Part shown: positions 30,181 through 39,112 of the stretch, one piece after another
How positions within the stretch are numbered: the stretch's first letter is position 1
Layout of the letters: each line of letters opens with the position of its first letter
Assembly (NCBI RefSeq): GCF_005771565.1
Contig: NZ_VAWA01000002.1
Location: 272,161-314,592, forward strand
From: Nesterenkonia sphaerica
GTDB taxonomy: Bacteria; Actinomycetota; Actinomycetes; Actinomycetales; Micrococcaceae
Direction: 5' to 3'
DNA length: 42,432 bases
Made by a program: the position numbers and the translations under genes
Notes under the pieces: model-generated
Told to the model about the DNA's origin: nothing
Database searches by the model: none
What the model saw: the letters and a program-made list of their open reading frames with translations, nothing else

Positions 30181-30807
30181 TCATCGCCGCGCGGCGCGCC
30201 GCTCAGCTTCCTGCCAAGCCCGCTGGGCCGCCGTGAGCCCGCTCGGTGCGGTGCCCTGGGCTTGCTGCAGGGCGGTGCGGGAGCCTTGGTGCGTGGGAGT
30301 CGCGGCGGTCATGTTGTACTTGGCCCCCACACCCGATCGCCAGCCATGACAGATCGCCACCGCATAGGCGTCTGTAGCGTCCACGGGTTTGGGCAGGCCC
30401 GGCAGGCCGAGTATTCGCTGCACCATTCGGGCCACCGCTCCCTTTTCTGCGCGACCGTCATCGGTGACCGCCGCTTTGACCTCTGAGGGGGTGTGCCACG
30501 CGACGGGGATCCCGCGGGCAGCCGCCGCGGCGATCACCACCCCTGAGGCCTGCGCGGTGGCGATCGCGGTGGGAGCGTTGGCGGAGGAGAATACTCGCTC
30601 AATCGCCAGCACGTCGGGGGCGTACTCGTCCAGAAGCAGCTCAGCAGCACGCTGTATTTCCAGGATGCGCACGGCCAGATCCTCGGTACTGCTGGTACCT
30701 TTGACCTCCACGTGGAGCGACTTTCCCGCCCTGGTGGGCTGCATCTCGACCACGGCGAATCCGCAGCGGGTCAGACCGGGGTCCACCCCCATGATCCGCT
30801 GCCCCAC
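30181..30807 (-). CDS. ruvC: Holliday junction resolvase RuvC
   Basis: 208 residues from a GTG start. The four catalytic acids of the RNase H-like fold are present: D9 in GVDPGLTRCG, E70 in LAIERVF, and D143 and D146 in KPVDATDAYAVAICH. The C-terminal 45 residues are an extra Ala/Gln/Arg-rich tail. RuvC dimers cut opposite strands of the junction moved by RuvAB. It is 50 bp downstream of yebC. Confidence 0.96.
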   Translation of the reverse strand: MGQRIMGVDPGLTRCGFAVVEMQPTRAGKSLHVEVKGTSSTEDLAVRILEIQRAAELLLDEYAPDVLAIERVFSSANAPTAIATAQASGVVIAAAAARGIPVAWHTPSEVKAAVTDDGRAEKGAVARMVQRILGLPGLPKPVDATDAYAVAICHGWRSGVGAKYNMTAATPTHQGSRTALQQAQGTAPSGLTAAQRAWQEAERRAARR

Positions 30808-30857
30808 TTCGGAGGTCCCTGCCGTGGAGGCCAGACGTCGGACTGCGATGGCGCCGC

Positions 30858-31619
30858 CTACCCTTCGGATTCCAGCGCGGCGAGAGTCTCAGCGCTAAGG
30901 TCAGCGTTGGTGTGGATGCTCTGTACGTCGTCGAGATCGTCCAAGGCATCGTGAAGCTTGAGGAACTTCTTGGCGTCATCGAGCTCCAGGTCGATCTTCA
31001 TCTCGGAGACGAAGGCCACGTCGTCGGAGTCATAGGCGATACCGGCCTCATCAAGTCCGCTGACCACATTCGCCAAGTCACCCGGCTCGGAGTGGACTTC
31101 GAAGTGCTCCTCGCGTTGATAGACCTCCTCGACACCGGCCTCAAGCACCGCTGCGAGCACGTCATCCTCGGTGACACCCTCGGCCGCCGGCACTGTGACG
31201 ACTCCCTTGCGTTGGAACAGGTAGGCCACCGACCCCGGATCAGCCACCGTGCCGCCGGAGCGAGTCACTGCGGTGCGCACCTCAGCTGCGGCCCGATTGC
31301 GGTTGTCGGTCAGGCATTCCACCAACAATGCCGAGCCAGCAGGCCCGCGCACTTCATAGGTGATCTCCTCATACTCAACGGCGTCGCCGGTCAGCCCAGC
31401 GCCGCGCTTGATCGCGCGGTCAATGTTGTCATTGGGAACTGACTCCTTCTTCGCCTTCTGCACCGCCAACGCCAGTGCCGGGTTCCCCTCAGCGTCGGGC
31501 CCGCCGTTGCGGGCAGCCACTTCAATATGCTTGATGTACCGGGCGTTGATCTTCGCTCGCTTGGCATCAACCGCCGCTTTGCGGTGCTTGGTGTTGGCCC
31601 ATTTGGAGTGACCGGCCAT
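30858..31619 (-). CDS. yebC: YebC/PmpR family transcriptional regulator or translation factor
   Basis: 253 residues with AAGGAG before the ATG. It begins [20 protein letters not shown], the family signature, and contains [33 protein letters not shown] and [13 protein letters not shown]. The family was described as DNA-binding regulators; some members help ribosomes pass polyproline stretches. It leads the ruvCAB group as in most actinobacteria. Upstream, 75 bp away, the M3 peptidase gene runs in the opposite direction. Confidence 0.94.
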   Translation of the reverse strand: MAGHSKWANTKHRKAAVDAKRAKINARYIKHIEVAARNGGPDAEGNPALALAVQKAKKESVPNDNIDRAIKRGAGLTGDAVEYEEITYEVRGPAGSALLVECLTDNRNRAAAEVRTAVTRSGGTVADPGSVAYLFQRKGVVTVPAAEGVTEDDVLAAVLEAGVEEVYQREEHFEVHSEPGDLANVVSGLDEAGIAYDSDDVAFVSEMKIDLELDDAKKFLKLHDALDDLDDVQSIHTNADLSAETLAALESEG

Positions 31620-31694
31620 AGTTCTCCTTGTCGATTGCAGCAGTCAACGTGTCGGTAGTCTGATTTCCAGACTACTCGCAACCAAGGAGCTGCT

Positions 31695-33725
31695 GTGCCA
31701 CAGACACCATGGACCCGGGTGCTGGACTACGGGTATCCAGATATGACCACCGTGGACGACGATGCCTGGGCACCGGCGCTGCGGGCCGCCGCGGAACAGC
31801 AGCGTGAGCAGGTGGCGCACATCGCGGCGGAGACCGCCCCTGCCTCGGTGGCCAATGTGCTCCACGCCTTCGCCCGTTCCGGTCAGGAGTTGGATCGCTT
31901 GCACCGGGCTTTCCTGATCGTTACCGCGGCTGAGGGCACCGAGCAGCGCCAGCGCATCCGCGCTGAGCTGGCACCGGAGTTGACCGCCCACACAGACTGG
32001 CTTTCGTTGCATCCTGGACTCTATGCACGGTTCCGGGAGCTTCAGGACCGGGTGGACGCCGGCGAGGAGACCCTCACCGAGGAACAGCGGTGGTTCCTGG
32101 CCCAGCAATTGCTGAAGGCACGCGTCGCCGGCGCTGGTCTGCCCGAGGCTGATCAGGAGCAGCTGCGCATCCTCAATCAGCAGCTGGCCCAGGAGGAAAC
32201 CGCGTACTCGCAGCTGCAGGTCCACGAGGCAGCGCGAGCGGCGGTGCTCATCGAGACCGCAGCAGAGCTCGCCGGGCTCAGCGCGGGGCAGGTGTCTGCC
32301 GCGCGAGCCGCAGCGCAGCAGGCCGGTCACCCCCTTGGCTATCTCCTGCGGCTGTCCATGCCGGTACAGCAGCCTGCATTGGCCTCGCTGACCCGTCGGG
32401 AGACCCGCCGGAAGGTCCACCGCGCCTCAGTGGAACGCGGATCCCTGGTGGGCGAGGACGGCCGGACCACGAGGCAGATCGGCGCGCAGATCGCGGTTCT
32501 GCGCGCGCGCAAGGCCCGGCTGCTGGGGTTTGAGAACTTCCTCGAATCCGTACTGCCACTGCGGACTGCGGCCAGCAGAACGGAGGTGGAGACTATGCTG
32601 CGCCGGATCGTTGAACCGGCCGTGCAGCGCGTCCAACAGGAGGCGCAGCAGATCACATCCCACCTGGGGTATGAGCCGGAGCCCTGGGACGTGAGCTACG
32701 GCGTGGAACAGATCCGCCGCAGCCACAGTCCCACCCCCGCGCCGGAGAGTGGGACCGGTCTGGATGAGGCCCTGGGCCAACTCTTCGACGCCGCTCATCG
32801 CGCCTATGGCATCACCGTAGTGGAGCGGGACGACCTGCCGGGGTATGTCCCGGGTGCGCGAAGCTTTGAGGTGTTCGACGCACATCCCGGCGCGCCGGGA
32901 ACCGGGCTGGGGCTGTTTCTGCTGGACGTATACAGCCGCGACACCAAATCCGGCGGCGCCTGGATGAACGGATTCTCCGTGCCCTCGACTCTGTGGGGTT
33001 CATATGCGGTGGTGACGAATAATCTCAACGTGGCGCCGCCTGCTGCGGGAGAGCCAACGGTGCTGACCCGAAGTGAGAAGCGTACGCTGTTTCACGAATT
33101 CGGCCATGCGCTCCATGCGCTGCTGGCTGAGGCGGAGTTTGCGCAACTGTCGGGCACCGCCGTGCCGCGGGACAATGTGGAGTTTCCCTCCCAGGTCAAT
33201 GAGGTCTTCCAGGAGCTCTACGGCGACCCCACCCCACCGGGCGCTGTGCCGACTCCGCAGCACCTGTGGGGCAAGGGCTGCTCCACAGCAGAGCACGTTG
33301 CTGCAGTGGCTATTGATCTCGCCTGGCACACCCTTTCACCAGAGACCGCAGCCCAGGCAGCGCGGGACCCAGAAGGCTTTGAGAACCGGGTGCTGACCGA
33401 ATGGGGTCTGAACCTCTCCCTGGTACCGCCGCGGTATCACGGTGGGTGCTTCAAGCACATCTTTGCCAGCGCCGGTTATGCCGCGGGGTACTACTCATAC
33501 CTATGGGCCGAGGTGCTGGCCGCCGATGTCAGTGAATGGTTTCGGGAGGTCCTCTCCGACAGCGCGGCGCTGGCTGAGCGCGGTGCCCAATTCCGTCGTG
33601 AGCTGCTCTCCCGAGGTCATACGCGTGACCCATCGGTCTCTTTCCGCGCAGTTCTGGGCCGGGACCCCAGCACGGAACCGCTGCTGCGGTCTCTGGTGCC
33701 GGAACTGCCGTCGGCTGCGGGGTGA
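31695..33725 (+). CDS. M3 family oligopeptidase (peptidyl-dipeptidase Dcp/OpdA-like)
   Basis: 676 residues from a GTG with AAGGAG five bases upstream. The thermolysin-type zinc site is FHEFGHALHAL (H467, E468, H471), with E503 in SQVNEVFQELY as the likely third ligand, and all M3 key residues look intact. FVSGxY-like FASAGYAAGYYSYLWAEV supplies the conserved substrate-binding tyrosines. There is no signal peptide, so it is cytosolic, degrading short peptides either as an endopeptidase or by removing C-terminal dipeptides; sequence does not decide. The GVEFPSQ-type block is present as NVEFPSQVNEV. It is divergent from yebC. Confidence 0.92.
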   Translation: MPQTPWTRVLDYGYPDMTTVDDDAWAPALRAAAEQQREQVAHIAAETAPASVANVLHAFARSGQELDRLHRAFLIVTAAEGTEQRQRIRAELAPELTAHTDWLSLHPGLYARFRELQDRVDAGEETLTEEQRWFLAQQLLKARVAGAGLPEADQEQLRILNQQLAQEETAYSQLQVHEAARAAVLIETAAELAGLSAGQVSAARAAAQQAGHPLGYLLRLSMPVQQPALASLTRRETRRKVHRASVERGSLVGEDGRTTRQIGAQIAVLRARKARLLGFENFLESVLPLRTAASRTEVETMLRRIVEPAVQRVQQEAQQITSHLGYEPEPWDVSYGVEQIRRSHSPTPAPESGTGLDEALGQLFDAAHRAYGITVVERDDLPGYVPGARSFEVFDAHPGAPGTGLGLFLLDVYSRDTKSGGAWMNGFSVPSTLWGSYAVVTNNLNVAPPAAGEPTVLTRSEKRTLFHEFGHALHALLAEAEFAQLSGTAVPRDNVEFPSQVNEVFQELYGDPTPPGAVPTPQHLWGKGCSTAEHVAAVAIDLAWHTLSPETAAQAARDPEGFENRVLTEWGLNLSLVPPRYHGGCFKHIFASAGYAAGYYSYLWAEVLAADVSEWFREVLSDSAALAERGAQFRRELLSRGHTRDPSVSFRAVLGRDPSTEPLLRSLVPELPSAAG

Positions 33726-33787
33726 AGGCTGACGGCAACGGACCCCCACTCCGGGCCCTGAGTCTGTACATAGGGGGCGGAGCCGCC

Positions 33788-33793
33788 TAGTCT
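33788..33793 (+). promoter_or_regulatory. -10 box of the SRPBCC gene (leaderless start)
   Basis: TAGTCT lies six bases before the GTG at 33800, so transcription would begin on or next to the start codon. No ribosome binding site is present between them, and no clear -35 was found. Confidence 0.45.
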
Positions 33794-33799
33794 CATGGT

Positions 33800-34294
33800 G
33801 TGATGGACACAGACCTCAGCAGACAGGTGCATAGTATTTACATCGATGCCCCGGCCGAGCAGATCTGGCAGGCGCTGACCTCCTCGGAGTACACCCATCA
33901 GTACGGATACGGCGGCGACATCGAGATCGAGTTGAGGCCCGGCGGCGCCATGCGGCGCCTGACCACCGCTCAGATGAAAGCCATGGGCATGGGTGACGTA
34001 GCGGTCACCGGCACGGTGGCGGAGGCTGACCCGCCGCGATTGCTGATTCTGAACTGGTCCGCATCCTGGCACGAGGAGCCGCTGAGTCGCCTGACCTACC
34101 AGATCGCGGAGGGCCCCTCAGGTTTGACTCAGCTGACGCTGACGCACGAGTTACCGGAGTCGCCGAAAACCGCGAAGGACGTGGCGGGCAATGGCGACGC
34201 AGAGCGCGGCGGCGGCGGTTGGCCATGGGAGCTTGCCAGTCTGATGACTCTGCTGGAGACAGGCCGGCCCATGACCACCGCGGGTGGTCAGTGA
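33800..34294 (+). CDS. SRPBCC (START/AHSA1-like) domain protein
   Basis: 164 residues (GTG at 33800, or ATG at 33803). SRPBCC folds are helix-grip cavities for hydrophobic ligands. The opening VHSIYIDAPAEQIWQALTSS and the later DPPRLLILNWSASW, then LTQLTLTHELPES, are typical of the AHSA1/polyketide-cyclase-like group; the C-terminal GWPWELASLMTLLETGR closes the fold. The ligand is unknown. It lies 74 bp after the peptidase gene and overlaps the end of pgsA by seven bases on the other strand. Confidence 0.8.
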   Translation: MMDTDLSRQVHSIYIDAPAEQIWQALTSSEYTHQYGYGGDIEIELRPGGAMRRLTTAQMKAMGMGDVAVTGTVAEADPPRLLILNWSASWHEEPLSRLTYQIAEGPSGLTQLTLTHELPESPKTAKDVAGNGDAERGGGGWPWELASLMTLLETGRPMTTAGGQ

Positions 34295-34887
34295 GCCTGG
34301 CGGATGACGGTGGCGATCCGCTGAGCGACGGTGACGACAGAGGCAGCAGCCAGCAGCACCAACACCAACAGCAGCACCACCGGTGACATGCCCAGTCCCA
34401 CGAAGCCGGTGAAGACCAGGGTGAGCACCATCCGTTCTGGACGCTCCGCGATGCCCGTGTTGGCGTCATAACCGAGGGACTCGGCACGGGCCCGAATATA
34501 GGAGACCAACAGCCCCAGAATCAGGCAGATGCCTGCCGCGACGCCGATCCAGTAGTTGTCTCCGGTGCCGAAGAACCAGAGCATCAGACCTAGGAAGACT
34601 GCGCTGTCTTGGACCCGGTCGAACACCGAATCCAGGAAACCTCCGATTTCGCTCCGCTGGTCCCCCAGCCGGGCCATCAGTCCGTCAATGAGGTCACTGA
34701 AGACGAACAGTGTGATGACCACGGTCCCCCAGAACAGTTCGCCCAGCGGATAGAAGATCAGGGCGCCGAGACTGACCCCGGCGGTGCCGAGCACCGTCAC
34801 AGCATTGGGCGTCAGGCCCATCCGCAGCAATGTGCGGGCCACGGGGGTGAACACGGCGGAGAAGAAGGAGCGCAGGTACCGGAGCAT
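34288..34887 (-). CDS. pgsA: CDP-alcohol phosphatidyltransferase, probable phosphatidylinositol phosphate synthase
   Basis: 199 residues from the ATG at 34887 that overlaps the HIT stop (TGATG); a GTG at 34908 would add seven residues. The CDP-alcohol motif is complete: D65-LI-D68-G-LM-AR, then G82 and D86-SVF-D90. About six membrane helices are present. In mycobacteria the gene in this position next to a HIT protein and thrS makes phosphatidylinositol phosphate from CDP-diacylglycerol and inositol 3-phosphate. The same substrate is inferred here from context only. The neighbours usually found downstream (PIM acyltransferase and PimA) are missing. Confidence 0.85.
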   Translation of the reverse strand: MLRYLRSFFSAVFTPVARTLLRMGLTPNAVTVLGTAGVSLGALIFYPLGELFWGTVVITLFVFSDLIDGLMARLGDQRSEIGGFLDSVFDRVQDSAVFLGLMLWFFGTGDNYWIGVAAGICLILGLLVSYIRARAESLGYDANTGIAERPERMVLTLVFTGFVGLGMSPVVLLLVLVLLAAASVVTVAQRIATVIRQAH

Positions 34888-35441
34888 CAGGTGATCGCTC
34901 CGGGCCACGCCTGTGCGACAAGATCGCGCGCCTCCCCCAGGGTGGCGGAGAGGTTCTTAGTCTGAGCGACGATGGGCAGGAAATTGGTGTCCCCGCCCCA
35001 CCGGGGCACGATGTGCTGATGGAGGTGGGCAGCGATGCCTGCGCCACCAACCTTGCCCTGGTTGATCCCTAGGTTGAACCCCGCTGGCCGAGCCACAGTC
35101 CGCAGCACACGCATCGCAGTCTGAGTCAGCTGGATGAACTCAGCGGCTTCGTCCTCCTCCAGATCGGTCAGGTCGGGGACGTGCCGGTAGGGGCAGACCA
35201 GCAGGTGTCCAGGGTTATAGGGGTACAGGTTGAGCAGCACGAAGCACCGGGAGCCGCGGTGAACGATCAGAGACTGTTCATCACTGCGCTCGGGACCCCG
35301 GCAGAAGGGGCAGTTGTTCTCCCCAGTGACCTGGTCCTGTCCACGCGTCTGGTAGGCGGCACGGTGCGGGTTCCACAGCCTTTGAAAGGCATCAGGCACT
35401 CCGGCCAGGTCTGCAGGGTCCTGGTACTGGGGCTCCGGCAC
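34887..35441 (-). CDS. HIT family protein
   Basis: 184 residues from a GTG. The histidine triad is H139-L-H141-Q-H143-IV, preceded by GINQGKVGGAGIAAH and by a zinc pair C44-PF-C47. HIT proteins hydrolyse nucleotide phosphoramidates, diadenosine polyphosphates or nucleotide sugars; this one is of the actinobacterial type that lies between thrS and pgsA (Ap4A phosphorylase-like in Mycobacterium). It starts 6 bp after thrS and overlaps pgsA, so the three are one operon. Confidence 0.9.
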   Translation of the reverse strand: MPEPQYQDPADLAGVPDAFQRLWNPHRAAYQTRGQDQVTGENNCPFCRGPERSDEQSLIVHRGSRCFVLLNLYPYNPGHLLVCPYRHVPDLTDLEEDEAAEFIQLTQTAMRVLRTVARPAGFNLGINQGKVGGAGIAAHLHQHIVPRWGGDTNFLPIVAQTKNLSATLGEARDLVAQAWPGAIT

Positions 35442-35447
35442 GCTGTC

Positions 35448-37454
35448 TCAGGCTTCCCGGCTCTCGATGGCGTGCAGGATGCGCTCGACTGCCTCCGCGA
35501 TGGGAACCTGGTTGTCCTGGCTGCCGTCGCGGAAGCGGAAGGAGACCGCACCAGCTTCGGCGTCCTCTCCCCCGGCGATGAGCACGAACGGTATCTTCTC
35601 CTTGGAGGCGGTGCGGATCTTCTTAGGGAACCGGTCTGTGCCGTCGTCCAGCTCGGCCCGGACTCCACGGCGAGTCAGCTGGCCGACCACGTCAGCCAGA
35701 TAGTCGTTGAAGGGCTCAGCCACAGGAATTCCGCGGACCTGCACCGGAGCCAGCCAGGCGGGGAACGCGCCCGCGTAATGTTCCAGAAGAATCGCAGCGA
35801 ATCGTTCAATGGATCCGAACAGCGCCCTGTGGATCATGATCGGACGCTGTCGGGTGCCGTCGGCGGCTGTGTATTCCATATCGAAGCGCTCTGGCAGGTT
35901 CAGGTCCACCTGGACGGTAGACAGCTGCCATTTGCGTCCGATGGCGTCTGTAACTTTGAGGTCGATCTTCGGCCCGTAAAAGGCTGCCTCCCCGGGGGTT
36001 TCGGTCAGCTTCAGCCCCGAGTGGCGGCCCACGTTGCGCAGCGCATTGGTGGCCGCCTCCCAGTGTTCGTCGGAACCGATCCATTTGGACTTCTCCTCAT
36101 CACGCATGGAGAGTTCTAATTCAAAGTCCTCCAAGCCGAAGTCGCGCAGGAGCGAGATGACAAACTCCACCACGCCCTGGATCTCGTCCTCCAGCTGGTC
36201 TGCCGTGACGAACAGGTGGGCATCGTCCTGAGTGAAGCCCCGAACACGGATGAGCCCATGGAGCGCACCGGAGCGCTCGTTTCTGTACACAGTGCCGTTC
36301 TCCGCCAGTTTCATCGGCAGATCACGGTAGCTGCGCCCGCGCTCCTTGTAGATGAGGATGTGCATGGGACAGTTCATCGGTTTCAGGAAGTAATCCTGAC
36401 CCTGTTTGGTGATATTGCCAGCTTCATCCCGCTCCTCATCCATATGGATGGGTGGCCAGATGTCCTCCTCATAGGTGGGTATGTGTCCGGAACGCTCGAA
36501 CAGGTCGCGTTTGGTGATGTGCGGGGTGTAGACGTAGCTGTAGCCGGCCGCGAGGTGACGGCGTCGTGCGTGCTGTTCCATCTCACCGCGCAGAATGCCG
36601 CCACGGGGGTGCCATACCGAGAGGCCGGAGCCGATGTCCTCGGGGAAGCTGAAGAGGTCCAGCTCCCGGCCCAACCGGCGGTGGTCGCGCCGCTCCGCCT
36701 CGGCCAGTCGGTCCTTATAAGCCTTCAGGTCCTCTTTGGTGGGCCAGGCCGTCCCGTAGAGACGCTGCAGCTGCGGGTTGCTCTCCTTGCCGCGCCAATA
36801 GGCGCCGGCGGCACGCATGACGGAGTAGGCATTGGCGATCAGTTTGGTGTGCGGCAGGTGAGGACCCCTGCACAGATCGGTCCACACCCGCTCACCGCGT
36901 CGGTCGACGTTGTGGTACAGGGTGATGATGTCGCCCCCGACCTCCATGGAGGCCCCTTCGGCGGCATCTTCGGCCTCGTCGCGCACCCCCAGCAGCTCCA
37001 GCTTGTAGGGCTCGTCGCTCATACGGGCCTTCGCCTCATCGAGACCCACGACTTCGCGTTCGAAGGTCTGTGCCTGGTTGATGATCTTCTGCATCGCTTT
37101 TTCGATGGCTTTCAGATCATCGGGGGTGAAGGGGTTATCTACGTCAAAATCGAAGTAGAAACCGTCAGCGATATAGGGTCCGATGCCGAGTTTGGCCTCG
37201 GGAAACAGCTGCTGCACGGCCTGGGCCATCACATGTGCGGTGGAGTGCCGGAGCACATTGAGCCCATCCTGCTCGGTGATCTCGACTGACTCGAGGTCCG
37301 CGCCCGCCGGGATCTCTCGGGAGAGGTCCCAGAGCTCACCATTGACCCTCATCACCACAACCGTCGGGCTCTCTTCAAAGACTGTGGTGCCCGTGGTGCC
37401 CGACTCAAGGGTTGTGGGTGCGCCGTTGAGGGTGATGCTGATCTGCTCGGACAC
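35448..37454 (-). CDS. thrS: Threonyl-tRNA synthetase
   Basis: 668 residues from a GTG with TAGGAG upstream. N-terminal TGS-like segment, then the editing-domain motif [18 protein letters not shown], the catalytic core with [16 protein letters not shown] (zinc Cys), [21 protein letters not shown] and YIHG-like blocks, and an anticodon-binding domain ([17 protein letters not shown]). It charges tRNA-Thr and removes misacylated serine. It leads the thrS-HIT-pgsA operon. No T-box element is seen in its short leader. Confidence 0.97.
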   Translation of the reverse strand: MSEQISITLNGAPTTLESGTTGTTVFEESPTVVVMRVNGELWDLSREIPAGADLESVEITEQDGLNVLRHSTAHVMAQAVQQLFPEAKLGIGPYIADGFYFDFDVDNPFTPDDLKAIEKAMQKIINQAQTFEREVVGLDEAKARMSDEPYKLELLGVRDEAEDAAEGASMEVGGDIITLYHNVDRRGERVWTDLCRGPHLPHTKLIANAYSVMRAAGAYWRGKESNPQLQRLYGTAWPTKEDLKAYKDRLAEAERRDHRRLGRELDLFSFPEDIGSGLSVWHPRGGILRGEMEQHARRRHLAAGYSYVYTPHITKRDLFERSGHIPTYEEDIWPPIHMDEERDEAGNITKQGQDYFLKPMNCPMHILIYKERGRSYRDLPMKLAENGTVYRNERSGALHGLIRVRGFTQDDAHLFVTADQLEDEIQGVVEFVISLLRDFGLEDFELELSMRDEEKSKWIGSDEHWEAATNALRNVGRHSGLKLTETPGEAAFYGPKIDLKVTDAIGRKWQLSTVQVDLNLPERFDMEYTAADGTRQRPIMIHRALFGSIERFAAILLEHYAGAFPAWLAPVQVRGIPVAEPFNDYLADVVGQLTRRGVRAELDDGTDRFPKKIRTASKEKIPFVLIAGGEDAEAGAVSFRFRDGSQDNQVPIAEAVERILHAIESREA

Positions 37455-37491
37455 GAGTCTCCTACAGTTGGGGGAAAACGCTGACCTCGCG

Positions 37492-37497
37492 ATTCTA
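37492..37497 (-). promoter_or_regulatory. -10 box of thrS
   Basis: TAGAAT on the minus strand lies 37 bases upstream of the thrS GTG, leaving a leader of about 30 bases. The -35 region is poor. The gap to the PTS IIC gene is only 99 bp, so some read-through from the PTS operon is also possible. Confidence 0.45.
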
Positions 37498-37553
37498 CGC
37501 GTTCGGTACAGCCTCCTAATACTGGCGGCTCGAACGGGACCGAGATGGGGTAT

Positions 37554-39104
37554 CTATGACCCTGTGGGGGTCGTCTTCGCCGGTGGGGCCGGCGCACCCT
37601 TGGGCGGAGGGATCTTGGCGTATTGCATGGAGGTGCCGCGAGATGACGCCTCGTCTTTGGGTTCCGGCTGGGCGGCCGAGCGATGAGGCGAAGGATCCCA
37701 TCCTTTTTCCACGACCCGCTTCTGAACCAGAATCGCACCGCCGAGAATCAGGAGACCCAAGAGCGCAATCACGAAGACTCCTCCGACAGATCCCACCGCG
37801 GCGCCGTATCCGATCAGAATGCCGAACCACCCAAAGTCCGTGTCCCCGAAGGTCGTGTTTGCCGCACCGAAGTCGCCCAGCACCAGCAGAAGAACAGCGG
37901 GTAGGAATGTAATGAGGAGACCGTTGACGAAACCTCCCGCCATGGCTCCCCGTCGGCCACCCGTCGCATTGCCGTAGACACCGGCGGCCCCACCAGTGAA
38001 GAAGTGGGGCACGAGTCCGGGCAGGATCAGCGCGAGGCCCAGCATCGGATTCAACCAAAGCGTCAGAACTGCCAGCCCGATCAGGCCTCCGGTGAAGCTG
38101 GAGAGGAAACCGATCAGCACGGCATTCTGCGCGTACGGGAAAACGATCGGCGCGTCTAGGGCAGGCATCGCACCGGGAACGATCCTTTCCGCTATGCCTT
38201 GGAACGCAGGGACAATCTCCCCCAAGATCGTGCGCACACCGAACAGGATCACAGCCACCGCGATGCCGAACTGAAGGCCTTGGGTGACGGACTGCATGAT
38301 GAAGTTGCCTGGGTTGGCAGCCCCCTCTGGGAATGCCTCGTAGGCACCCTCTCCCTCCCGAACAAAGAAGATCAGGGCGATGACCACGTACATGAGCACC
38401 ATGGAAAGGGCGGTCGCCACCATGGAATCCCGCAAGAAGCGCAGGCCTTCAGGGAGTTTCAGGTCCTCGGTGGATCGGCTGGACTTGCCCCCAACAACAC
38501 GGCCTACGGCTCCAGCCGCCACATATCCGGCGGTGCCGAAATGGCCCATGGCGATACTGTCGTCACCTGTGATCTTACGAGTGAAAGGTTGGCTGAATGC
38601 GGGCAGGGACACCATGAGGATTCCCAATAGCGCAGCGCCAACACCGACTGTGATGGGACCGGAGTAACCTGCGCTGGCCAACACAATGGTGAGCAGTGTG
38701 GCCATGAACAGAATGTGATGGCCTGTGAGAAACACGTAGCTCAACGGCGTGAACCGCGCCAGCACCAAACTGACGACGAAACCAAGAATCATCAGCCAGG
38801 CCACTTGCGCTCCGTACGTTTCCTGGGCAATGCCCACGATGGCCTCGTTGGTGGGGATCACCCCTTGAGCTCCCGTCGCCCCCTGAATCATAATCCCCAG
38901 GGGTGCCAGTGATGCCACCACGAGCCCGGCGCCCGCTCCGATGAGCAGGAACCCTAGAACTGCCTTCATAGCCCCGCCGACTATTTGCCCCACAGACTTG
39001 CGGAACGAAATGAGCCCCACTGCCACGATGATGCCGATGAGGAACGCGGGCACAGAGAGTATCTCGTTGACGAGAAATTCCGGTATAGCGACGAGCCAGT
39101 CCAT
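37554..39104 (-). CDS. Ascorbate-type PTS permease IIC (UlaA/SgaT family)
   Basis: 516 residues with AGGAGG before the ATG. It is a polytopic membrane protein of about 11-12 helices. Family-like segments are GLISFRKSVGQIVGGAMKAVLGFLLIGAG split over residues 30-60, QGATGAQGVIPTNEAIV, FLTGHHILFMATLL and PIVFPYAQNAVLIGFL. The family (PTS-GAT, L-ascorbate branch) carries the sugar acid inward while IIB phosphorylates it. After the last helix comes an unusual soluble Pro/Lys-rich tail of about 55 residues (from KRVVEKGWDPSPHRSA to the end). It lies 8 bp after the IIAB gene. No ascorbate catabolic gene is nearby, so the true substrate is open. Confidence 0.88.
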   Translation of the reverse strand: MDWLVAIPEFLVNEILSVPAFLIGIIVAVGLISFRKSVGQIVGGAMKAVLGFLLIGAGAGLVVASLAPLGIMIQGATGAQGVIPTNEAIVGIAQETYGAQVAWLMILGFVVSLVLARFTPLSYVFLTGHHILFMATLLTIVLASAGYSGPITVGVGAALLGILMVSLPAFSQPFTRKITGDDSIAMGHFGTAGYVAAGAVGRVVGGKSSRSTEDLKLPEGLRFLRDSMVATALSMVLMYVVIALIFFVREGEGAYEAFPEGAANPGNFIMQSVTQGLQFGIAVAVILFGVRTILGEIVPAFQGIAERIVPGAMPALDAPIVFPYAQNAVLIGFLSSFTGGLIGLAVLTLWLNPMLGLALILPGLVPHFFTGGAAGVYGNATGGRRGAMAGGFVNGLLITFLPAVLLLVLGDFGAANTTFGDTDFGWFGILIGYGAAVGSVGGVFVIALLGLLILGGAILVQKRVVEKGWDPSPHRSAAQPEPKDEASSRGTSMQYAKIPPPKGAPAPPAKTTPTGS

Positions 39105-39112
39105 AGTTCCTC

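Noticed and set aside
36216-37289. 357-codon open frame opposite thrS
   Set aside because: Antisense shadow; thrS is fully conserved on the other strand.
37455-37553. T-box or attenuator upstream of thrS
   Set aside because: The leader is about 30 bases and has no T-box core or specifier stem.
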